Of a stretch of DNA of 64,000 nucleotides, positions 17,123 through 24,005 are shown in pieces. Where the stretch lies: contig JAZQQM010000003.1 of the NCBI GenBank assembly GCA_045629045.1, positions 1 to 64,000 on the forward strand, given 5' to 3'. The notes beneath the pieces are model-generated. The model saw only the letters and a program-made list of their open reading frames with translations, searched no databases and was not told where the DNA came from. The first letter of the stretch is position 1. Every line of letters begins with the position of its first letter. Position numbers and translations under genes: made by a program. The stretch comes from JAILLW01 sp045629045. Lineage in GTDB: Bacteria; Bacillota; Clostridia; Lachnospirales; Lachnospiraceae.

Positions 17123-17635
17123 ATGAAAATGACATCATCATATGCAAATAAGTTATTAAGAAAACTAAATGAAGACAAAGCTTTTTGGAACAACAAGGAA
17201 ACAAGTTCCTGCTTCTATACGGTAGCGGTAGATGAAGAGGAACCGGTTATTCCGGAGTACGATTATAAGTTTGTCGCAGACAATATTGACGAGATTGATA
17301 AGAGGATTGTCAATATTAAGCACGCAATTAATGTGGTAAATGCGACCAGCGAACTTCAGATTGGCAATGAGAAAATGACAATTGATGCAATTCTGGTAAG
17401 GATGGCACAGCTGAGTAAGCGTAAGGCTTTTCTTGATACATTAAGAAAGCAGGAACCAACGACCAGGTTGAATTCCGGATTTGCGGCACGCAGGACTGCC
17501 CCTGAGTACCGATATATAAATTATGACCTTGAATTGGTTAAGGCTGAATATAACAGAATCGATTCGGAAATAGCAGCGATGCAAATCGAATTAGATAAGT
17601 TCAATCAGACTTTCGAGTTTGAAGTAAATTATTAA
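17123..17635 (+). CDS. DIP1984/septicolysin-like protein (tentative)
   Basis: 170 residues, soluble and helical. The central part (KRIVNIKHAINVVNATSELQ, MTIDAILVRMAQLSKRKAFLDTLR) resembles the DIP1984 family, in which a pair of helices links 'IN-x-TN' to a 'TL-x-EALA-x-R' segment. The C-terminal helix IDSEIAAMQIELDKFNQTFEF fits as well. Function of the family is unknown despite the septicolysin label. GGAGG is 9 nt before the ATG. It is a single gene behind copy 4 of the shared promoter. Confidence 0.55.
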   Translation: MKMTSSYANKLLRKLNEDKAFWNNKETSSCFYTVAVDEEEPVIPEYDYKFVADNIDEIDKRIVNIKHAINVVNATSELQIGNEKMTIDAILVRMAQLSKRKAFLDTLRKQEPTTRLNSGFAARRTAPEYRYINYDLELVKAEYNRIDSEIAAMQIELDKFNQTFEFEVNY

Positions 17636-17822
17636 AATAATTTCCATATAAATATGGCTAATGTAACAGATGAATTATGAATGAGTGTGTTGTTGAGGTT
17701 CATTCATTTAAGGTTTAACTGTTGTTTTGTTATTAAATTATATGATTTGTTCATTGTTATCGTTTAGAAGGTATATTGCAATAAGATCGAGATTATATAT
17801 GATTAGCGATGTTTATAAAAAG
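17636..17822. other. AT-rich intergenic stretch with short hairpins
   Basis: No credible ORF. It holds a small perfect hairpin CCATA-TAAA-TATGG (17644-17657) and an ATGAATGA...TCATTCAT pair (17678-17707). Neither is followed by a clear T-run. Confidence 0.4.
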
Positions 17823-17886
17823 CTTGCCCGACCATCCGGGCTGACGTGGAAGCAAGGTCATACACGTTTTTTAAAGTTTGGGCAAG
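17823..17886 (+). other. Structured element, possible small RNA or terminator
   Basis: Outer arms CTTGCCC (17823-17829) and GGGCAAG (17880-17886) enclose a second pair, ACGTG (17844-17848) with CACGT (17863-17867), followed by TTTTTT. The inner stem plus T-run looks like a terminator, while the outer stem would form only in a read-through transcript. No riboswitch class was recognised. Confidence 0.4.
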
Positions 17887-17891
17887 AAAGT

Positions 17892-17934
17892 AAACCATAG
17901 GTTTATTGATTTAAACAAAATTGTAATGTATTAT
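17892..17934 (+). promoter_or_regulatory. Promoter with AACCnnnGGTT element (copy 5)
   Basis: AAACC-ATA-GGTT-TATTG at 17892-17908, TTGATT at 17906-17911, a 17-bp spacer and TATTAT at 17929-17934 (25 nt after GGTT). It serves the XRE gene at 17988. Confidence 0.65.
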
Positions 17935-17987
17935 GATATTGCTAACAATTAAATAAGGTATAGCTGACAGGAAGAGGAGGTAGCATG

Positions 17988-18266
17988 ATGGTAGCACGTC
18001 CATATTTTGACCCTGTATTAACCGGTAAAAATCTTCGTCGTATTAGGAAGATGAACCACAAAAGCGTAGAAGCTATTCGAGAGTATATGGGACTCGAGTC
18101 AACTCAGGCCATATACAAGTGGGAGCAAGGAAAGTGCTTTCCAACTGTTGATAACTTCGTAGCTCTTGCCCGTATGTATGATATGCATGTTGAAGAACTG
18201 CTTGTAGAGACCCCTGGGGTCTCTATTGTTTTATTAGGAGATAATTATTTTACTGAGGTGGCATAA
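17988..18266 (+). CDS. XRE-family regulator, relative of the one at 791
   Basis: 92 residues (ATG 17985 is also possible; GGAGG at 17976-17980 is 7 nt from 17988). HTH_3 at about 13-70: NLRRIRKMNHKSVEAIREYM, then AIYKWEQGKCFPTVDNFVAL. The domain ends in LVE like its relative. Its own promoter has the shared AACCnnnGGTT element, so it is a candidate autoregulator of that element. A strong palindromic hairpin lies in its 3' coding end. The stop is 5 bp before the phosphoesterase ATG. Confidence 0.8.
   Translation: MVARPYFDPVLTGKNLRRIRKMNHKSVEAIREYMGLESTQAIYKWEQGKCFPTVDNFVALARMYDMHVEELLVETPGVSIVLLGDNYFTEVA
18206..18235 (+). terminator. Intragenic palindromic hairpin with T-rich tail
   Basis: AGAGACCCC (18206-18214), T, GGGGTCTCT (18216-18224), then ATTGTTTTATT. 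It sits inside the XRE coding region and upstream of the phosphoesterase, so it could limit read-through into that gene. Confidence 0.6.
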
Positions 18267-18271
18267 GAAGC

Positions 18272-18967
18272 ATGAATTATGTTCTTTCGGATATTCATAA
18301 TGATAATTTAAGATTAAAGAAGATGTTGGAAAAGATTTCGTTTTCTACAGACGACCATTTATTTGTTCTCGGAGATCTTTTTGACAGGGGCGGAACTGAT
18401 GCTGATCCAATTGGTGTTTATTACACGCTATTAGGGTTAGGTGACAGATGTACTTATGTAAGAGGAAATCATGATACTTGGCTTGCTGATTATATTTTAG
18501 AATACTATTCTTTAAAACCAAGAGAGCAAAGTAGATTTAGAAGTTATGAATACAATACTTTTGAGATAATAAAAGAGCGAATTACACAAGTAGATATGAT
18601 TAATTTGGCAAAGAGAATACTAAAGTGGCCATTACAGTATGAATGTGAGGTAAATAACCAAAAGTATTTATTTGCGCACTCAATGACTTCGAATCCAAGA
18701 GAAGTGTATGATGATTATTATTATTTAATGGGTACGCAATTAGATTTTTCGTATTTAAAGAACGGAATTGAAAACTATATATCTGTAAGTGGACACCACC
18801 ATACAACAACTATACGTCAATTGTACGGTGACGAACGTATAACTAAATGCAACGCGATATGGATTAATCCAGGGGGAAATGTGTATATGATTGATTGTGG
18901 ATGTGGTTTTTCTACCGGAAAACTTGCGTGTTTATGTTTGGAAGACAAGAAAGAATATTATGTGTGA
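18272..18967 (+). CDS. Calcineurin-like metallophosphoesterase
   Basis: 231 residues with the full metallophosphatase signature: SDIHND (6-11), GDLFDRGG, RGNHDTW, AHSMTS and GHHHTT. The spacing is that of serine/threonine protein phosphatase-like (PrpA/ApaH-like) enzymes, which use two metal ions to cut phosphoesters in the cytoplasm. The substrate cannot be told. No good ribosome site precedes ATG 18272; it starts 5 bp after the XRE stop, so translation may depend on coupling. Together the two genes form a regulator-phosphatase pair at the edge of the accessory island. Confidence 0.8.
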   Translation: MNYVLSDIHNDNLRLKKMLEKISFSTDDHLFVLGDLFDRGGTDADPIGVYYTLLGLGDRCTYVRGNHDTWLADYILEYYSLKPREQSRFRSYEYNTFEIIKERITQVDMINLAKRILKWPLQYECEVNNQKYLFAHSMTSNPREVYDDYYYLMGTQLDFSYLKNGIENYISVSGHHHTTTIRQLYGDERITKCNAIWINPGGNVYMIDCGCGFSTGKLACLCLEDKKEYYV

Positions 18968-18990
18968 TTTAGAACAGTTATTATTCCGCT

Positions 18991-19107
18991 ATGCAGGATG
19001 ATTGTAATTCTAAACTGTTATCCAAATGTATGCTTGAAGAGCCGTTCGGCGCATATTATAATGGATTGGGATTATGTTCCAATATGCATTTGGGGAATTT
19101 AAACTGA
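18991..19107 (+). pseudogene. C-terminal remnant of a truncated gene
   Basis: An in-frame run from 18973 to a TGA at 19105-19107 encodes a protein-like tail (CNSKLLSKCMLEEPFGAYY, ending MHLGNLN). The TGA overlaps the ATG of the permease (TGATG), the usual layout of coupled operon genes. The 5' part is missing, as expected if an insertion or deletion at about 18970 removed the first gene of the transport operon. Alternatively it is a real 38-residue ORF. Family not recognised. Confidence 0.4.
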
Positions 19108-19988
19108 TGAATGAAAAAGGCAATAAAAGAGACCGTAAGGCTGATTTTAAATCAACACTTTTCCTGGTACCTTCGCTAATCGGGGTGGCGGTTTTTTTTG
19201 TAGTTCCTTTTCTTATAGTTATCTATTATTCAATGATTGACAATCCCGTAAATATGGAGTTTGTTTTCTTTCAGAATTACGCTATGGTGTTTAAGAATCT
19301 TGCTTTTCGAAAAGCAGCCGAGAACACTATTATTTTTTCACTTGTTTCGGTGCCTCTGGCAGTGCTTCTTTCATTGGGACTGGCCATGCTTCTGGAACTT
19401 AAACTTCCCTTCAAAAGTCAGTTACGAAGCTTCTTTTTAAGTCCTCTTATGGTTCCCACAGCTTCCATTGTTTTGATTTGGCAGGTTCTGTTTCATAATA
19501 ACGGTACGATGAATTCCATACTTGCTTTTTTCGGTCATGGGAAGATTGACTGGCTTAATTCCAATTATGCCCAGGTCGTTATTGTGGTTTTGTTTTTGTG
19601 GAAGAATCTTGGATACAATATGATTTTGTTTATGGCAGCTCTCTCCAGCGTGCCCGAGTCACTTCTTGAAGCGGCTTCTCTTGAAGATGCCAACGGATGG
19701 CAGATATTCTGGAATGTTAAGTTCAGGTATCTTACTTCAACCATGCTTTTTGTAACGATTATATCTTTGGTTAACTCCTTTAAGGTATTCCGTGAGGTAT
19801 ATCTTCTTAAAGGTGATTATCCCTTCGAAACCATGTATATGCTTCAGCATTTTATGAATAACACCTTTAAGTCTCTTGATTATCAGAAAATGTCCGCAGC
19901 GGCTATGATTATGGCCATTGCCATGGTTATTATTATCGGTATTATGTTTGTGGCAGAAGGAAGAATAGGAAAGGACTTGGAAGAGTGA
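19107..19988 (+). CDS. Sugar-type ABC transporter permease, MalF-like
   Basis: 293 residues with six membrane helices and the EAA loop EAASLEDANGWQIFWNVKF, the contact site for the ATPase. This is the first of two inner-membrane channel subunits of a CUT1-type carbohydrate ABC transporter. ATG 19107 is preferred to 19074: TTGGGGA lies about 10 nt upstream and the preceding residues are not conserved-looking. It overlaps the next permease by 4 bp. No ATPase gene is in the window, so a shared MsmK-type ATPase encoded elsewhere is likely. Confidence 0.85.
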   Translation: MNEKGNKRDRKADFKSTLFLVPSLIGVAVFFVVPFLIVIYYSMIDNPVNMEFVFFQNYAMVFKNLAFRKAAENTIIFSLVSVPLAVLLSLGLAMLLELKLPFKSQLRSFFLSPLMVPTASIVLIWQVLFHNNGTMNSILAFFGHGKIDWLNSNYAQVVIVVLFLWKNLGYNMILFMAALSSVPESLLEAASLEDANGWQIFWNVKFRYLTSTMLFVTIISLVNSFKVFREVYLLKGDYPFETMYMLQHFMNNTFKSLDYQKMSAAAMIMAIAMVIIIGIMFVAEGRIGKDLEE

Positions 19989-20935
19989 TTAAAGATAAAC
20001 TGTCCCAAACTGAATATGAAGCCTTCGCTGCAAAGCGTAGAAAGAATAGAAGGAATCGCAAAAGCGCAGCTAAGACGGCTATGGTTACTTTGCTTCTTAC
20101 TGTTTTTGCATTGATTTTTCTTATGCCTATTGTGCTTACCATTACCAATTCTTTTATGGCTAAGAGTGAGATTTCGGCTAACTACGGTTCTGTTTTTACC
20201 AGCTCGGTAAATAAGAAAAATACATTGGTATCAAAAGACGTTACCCTAAAATTTATACCGGATGAGTTTTCTTTTTCACAATATAATTCGGTGTTGTTTA
20301 AGAGCCCGGAGTATCTGTACAAATTCTGGAATTCCGTTAAGCTTACGGTTCCCATTGTGATATTCCAGACCCTGGTTTCCATATGGGCAGCCTACGGATT
20401 ATCAAGATACCGACGAAGATGGAAAGAAATAGTGTTTTTTATTTATATAATACTGATGCTTATGCCTTATCAGGTTACACTGGTTCCCAACTACCTGGTG
20501 GCAGACAAACTCGGAATTATAGACAGTTACTGGTCAATATGGCTTCCCGGTATTTTTTCGCCCTTTGCGGTGTTTATGCTGACGAAGTTTATAAGACGAA
20601 TTCCTCAGAGCATTATAGAAGCCGCCGAGATTGACGGCTGCAACGAATGGAAGATTTTCTGGAAGGTTGCGTTTCCCTTAAGTAAGGGTTCGATGGCTTC
20701 CATAGCAATACTGATTTTTATTGATTATTGGAATATGGTGGAACAGCCGATTATTCTTCTCCCTACACAGGATTATCATCCTTTAAGTGTATTTTTGTCG
20801 AAGATTAATACAGGAGAGATAGGACTGGCATTTGCCATTGCCACAATATATATGTTTTTGCCCTTGTTCGTATTTTTGTACGGAGAGGAATACCTTATTG
20901 ACGGTATTTCGTACCAGGGCGGAGTTAAAGGTTAA
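19985..20935 (+). CDS. Sugar-type ABC transporter permease, MalG-like
   Basis: 316 residues from GTG 19985, overlapping the previous stop. It has a basic N-terminus (KRRKNRRNRKSAAK), six helices and the EAA loop EAAEIDGCNEWKIFWKVAF. It pairs with the preceding permease. A loop of about 80 residues between helices 1 and 2 (residues about 60-125) is longer than usual for MalG-type subunits. The HlyD-like gene starts 20 bp later. Confidence 0.85.
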   Translation: MIKDKLSQTEYEAFAAKRRKNRRNRKSAAKTAMVTLLLTVFALIFLMPIVLTITNSFMAKSEISANYGSVFTSSVNKKNTLVSKDVTLKFIPDEFSFSQYNSVLFKSPEYLYKFWNSVKLTVPIVIFQTLVSIWAAYGLSRYRRRWKEIVFFIYIILMLMPYQVTLVPNYLVADKLGIIDSYWSIWLPGIFSPFAVFMLTKFIRRIPQSIIEAAEIDGCNEWKIFWKVAFPLSKGSMASIAILIFIDYWNMVEQPIILLPTQDYHPLSVFLSKINTGEIGLAFAIATIYMFLPLFVFLYGEEYLIDGISYQGGVKG

Positions 20936-20955
20936 GATTTCGGAGGACGACAGTA

Positions 20956-22866
20956 ATGAATGAGAAAAATAAGAAGGAATGGATTAAGAATATTGCCATT
21001 ATCTTTTTGGCGATAATGTTACTTTTAACATTATTCTCAAATACCATAATGAATTATTCCCTTCCAAAGGTATCAACTACCTATGTGGGAAAGGGTTCCA
21101 TAACCGAGCAGGTAAGGGGCACAAGCAATATTGAAACCGGTGATCCATTCGTAATGAAGGCTGAGGAAACCAGAAAAATAGATGCAGTTCATGTATCTAA
21201 AGGCGACCACGTTGAAGTGGGTGATCCCATATATGATCTTTCGGATATAGAATCCGAAGAACTGTCTAAGGCCGAAAGCGATCTGGCAACAGCGGAACTT
21301 GAGTATTATAAAGCACTTCTGACAACCGATGTTACGGCAGGAGTTGCAGCATCCGTTAACAAAAACGGAGCGTCTTCCTTTGATTACTACGTTAAACAGA
21401 TCAGTGATGTGCAGGCCAGAATTAAAGCCTGCGAGGAACTGCTTGATGAAAAGAAACAGATGGTTGAAAATCTGGAACTTGGAAAGATGCAGGATGCTGT
21501 AAGACAGACCACAGATAAGCTTGCGGCCAATCTTGAGGTGGTACTGGCAACTGATGACCAGACCGTAAAGAATAATGAATTTACTAAATGGAAATTGGAC
21601 ACTGTTGCGGAACTTGACAGAGAAATCGCTGAGTTAAATGAGCAGATTAGTGCCGTAAATGCAGCCCCTGCCTCTGAACTTGGCGCAATCAAGACGGAAC
21701 TTAAGGCTATCGGAAGAGGTATTGCTGCAAGCAGTGGAAGTCCCTATGACGAATCTACAGTTGATAATGCGGCTACCCTGGAGGCTTTAAATGGGATTTA
21801 CAATAGCTATTTGCCGAGTATAAGTAATAACGGCAATATTACTACCGAATACCAATACCTTAACAACTCCTACAATGCCGCAGTTCAAAAATATAAAGAA
21901 AAAGAAAATAACCGTGTAAATGTTGATGCCTTAAAGGAAGCGGTTAGGGAGAAACAGGAGTTAAAGACAGAAATCACTAATTTGCAGACAACGGATTCCG
22001 ATGCCTGCAGGCAGGCTTTGGAGCGTCTTAGAAATGCCGAGCAGTATGTCAAAGAAATAACTGCACAGGATGCCAAGGTTAATGCTCAGTATGATGCAGC
22101 TGTTAAATATGCTAACGAAGATTATGACAGAGTAAACAGAGAACTGACCGAACTTAAAGCGGAGGCCAAGAATCTTACAACAGATATTTCCCATGCTCTT
22201 GATGCTGATAAGTTAAGCAATGATATTCAGCGTAAAAAGGATGAAATCGAAAGACTAAAGGCTAAGTCTACGGGAACACAGGTAACTGCTCCTGTTGCCG
22301 GAACGATTCAGTCTGTGGATTATACTGCAGGACAGAGCATCGAAAACGGCAAAGATATGTGTTCGATTGTTCCTGACGGAATGGCTATGACCCTTAAGAT
22401 TTCCGTTAAGAATGAAGATGCCAAGAAGGTTAAGGTTGGTGAATTCGCCCAGCTTGATAATTCCTGGATTGCATCCGATGCCGTAATAACGCTTACCAAT
22501 ATTTCGGATGATACCGATAACCCGGGCAGGAATTCAATTCTTAAATTCAGCGTCGAAAGCGAAGAACTTAAACCCGGACAGTCATTAACGGTTAATATGG
22601 CTTCCGTTACCAAGGAATGTGACACGGTGGTACCTATTTCGGCAATACACCATGATAATTCCGGAGATTTCGTATATGTTATTGAAACCAGAAATTCACC
22701 TTTAGGCAACAAGTATTATGCCAATAAGGTTTCCGTTAATAAGATAATGAGTGACGATAATTATGCCGGTGTAACAGGATTAACATCGGGAACTTATATT
22801 ATTACCAAATCGGACAGAAATGTTGAGGCCGGCAAACAGGTCAGACTTAATGAGGATGCGGAATAG
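20956..22866 (+). CDS. HlyD-type membrane fusion protein
   Basis: 636 residues. One N-terminal membrane helix (about 11-32), a lipoyl-like half (VHVSKGDHVEVGDPIYDLSD), a very long coiled coil (about 95-445), the second lipoyl half (VTAPVAGTIQSVDYTAGQ) and beta-barrel domains. In Gram-positives such adaptors work with ABC exporters outside the membrane. The coiled coil of over 300 residues is long for the family. GGAGG lies 8 nt before the ATG. Its position in an operon with importer-type permeases is unusual. Confidence 0.82.
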   Translation: MNEKNKKEWIKNIAIIFLAIMLLLTLFSNTIMNYSLPKVSTTYVGKGSITEQVRGTSNIETGDPFVMKAEETRKIDAVHVSKGDHVEVGDPIYDLSDIESEELSKAESDLATAELEYYKALLTTDVTAGVAASVNKNGASSFDYYVKQISDVQARIKACEELLDEKKQMVENLELGKMQDAVRQTTDKLAANLEVVLATDDQTVKNNEFTKWKLDTVAELDREIAELNEQISAVNAAPASELGAIKTELKAIGRGIAASSGSPYDESTVDNAATLEALNGIYNSYLPSISNNGNITTEYQYLNNSYNAAVQKYKEKENNRVNVDALKEAVREKQELKTEITNLQTTDSDACRQALERLRNAEQYVKEITAQDAKVNAQYDAAVKYANEDYDRVNRELTELKAEAKNLTTDISHALDADKLSNDIQRKKDEIERLKAKSTGTQVTAPVAGTIQSVDYTAGQSIENGKDMCSIVPDGMAMTLKISVKNEDAKKVKVGEFAQLDNSWIASDAVITLTNISDDTDNPGRNSILKFSVESEELKPGQSLTVNMASVTKECDTVVPISAIHHDNSGDFVYVIETRNSPLGNKYYANKVSVNKIMSDDNYAGVTGLTSGTYIITKSDRNVEAGKQVRLNEDAE

Positions 22867-22868
22867 TT

Positions 22869-24005
22869 ATGAAATTTATTTCTTATGTCAAAAGTATAAA
22901 TAAGAAGACCCGTATCGGAATTATTGTTTTTGCAGCATGCCTGATTTCCTTTGTGATTCTGACTTTAATTTGTGCCAAAAGGGTTAACGAATTTGGCGAG
23001 CAGCATATTGCAGATCAGTGGAATCCCCAGGGAAACGGCGGCCAGGTTACTATATTTTTGTCGGAAGATGTTAAGGCGGATATTAATGTCTTTTACCGTT
23101 TAAATCAGCTGATATCAGATGATTATGCATTATCCAATCCTGCCGCATTTACTACCCAAACCGATGAAATGTTTCCGGGACCTTTTACCTCTGCATACAG
23201 TGCCGAAGGTACCGTAACTATTTCGACAGATGACGGAATTAATTCCGATAATTTCAGAGCCATAGGAATAGGCGGAGATTTCTTCTTTTTTCATCCTGTG
23301 GATATGGCCGTGGGCAGATATCTTTATCCGGATGATGTCAGCAAAAACGGTATAGTCATTGATTCATATACCGCATGGAGACTCTTCGGATCCTATGATG
23401 TTCTTGATATGCCTGTATATATAGGCAACAATGCATTTTATATCAGGGGAGTATATACGGTTGATGAGGGATATATGGCCCGTAAAACGGGAGCTGACGG
23501 CGGATTCGTTTATATGGACTATGATGCGTTAAAAGCTCTTGGAAATGTAGGCAGCATAAGCTGTATTGAATTTGCCGGAGATGATGTTTATGAAGGAAAT
23601 CTTTATAACATTTTGAAGGATACGAGTAAACTCGGATTGCAGGAAAATACCTTTGAAACTGTTAATAATACATCAAGATTCGGAATTGCCAATTTGTGGA
23701 AGGTTTTTAATTCCCAGACTGACAGAGTAATGCGCTTTAACAGGATAGTCTATCCCTACTGGGAAAATAAAGCCAGAGCTTATGAAAATATATTATCGAC
23801 AATGTTGATCATAAGAGCAGTTCTTCTGACAGTAGCCATTGTTTGGCTGATTGTATTTATAGCACTTAAATATGCCCGCAGAACATGGAGCATAAAAACA
23901 ATAACAGACAAGCTTGAAGATATAGCCGAAGAAATCAGATTAAAAATGCAAAAGGAAAATCAGGGTGAAGAGGTTTCTGAAGATACACAAGAACAGAATA
24001 TGTAG
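22869..24005 (+). CDS. MacB-like periplasmic-core-domain membrane protein
   Basis: 378 residues. A first membrane helix (about 17-36), an extracellular domain of about 270 residues resembling MacB_PCD (VTIFLSEDVKADIN, AIGIGGDFFFFHP, NGIVIDSYTAWRLFG, YIRGVYTVDEGYMA), and one C-terminal helix (about 315-338) with a cytoplasmic coiled tail. MacB-type permeases normally have four helices and an FtsX domain; that part is missing. It likely partners the HlyD-like protein 2 bp upstream. Whether it can couple to an ATPase is unclear. Confidence 0.7.
   Translation: MKFISYVKSINKKTRIGIIVFAACLISFVILTLICAKRVNEFGEQHIADQWNPQGNGGQVTIFLSEDVKADINVFYRLNQLISDDYALSNPAAFTTQTDEMFPGPFTSAYSAEGTVTISTDDGINSDNFRAIGIGGDFFFFHPVDMAVGRYLYPDDVSKNGIVIDSYTAWRLFGSYDVLDMPVYIGNNAFYIRGVYTVDEGYMARKTGADGGFVYMDYDALKALGNVGSISCIEFAGDDVYEGNLYNILKDTSKLGLQENTFETVNNTSRFGIANLWKVFNSQTDRVMRFNRIVYPYWENKARAYENILSTMLIIRAVLLTVAIVWLIVFIALKYARRTWSIKTITDKLEDIAEEIRLKMQKENQGEEVSEDTQEQNM

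Noticed and set aside
17823..17886. A c-di-GMP or other known riboswitch
   Set aside because: Hairpins are present but the conserved core bases of the classes I know are not.
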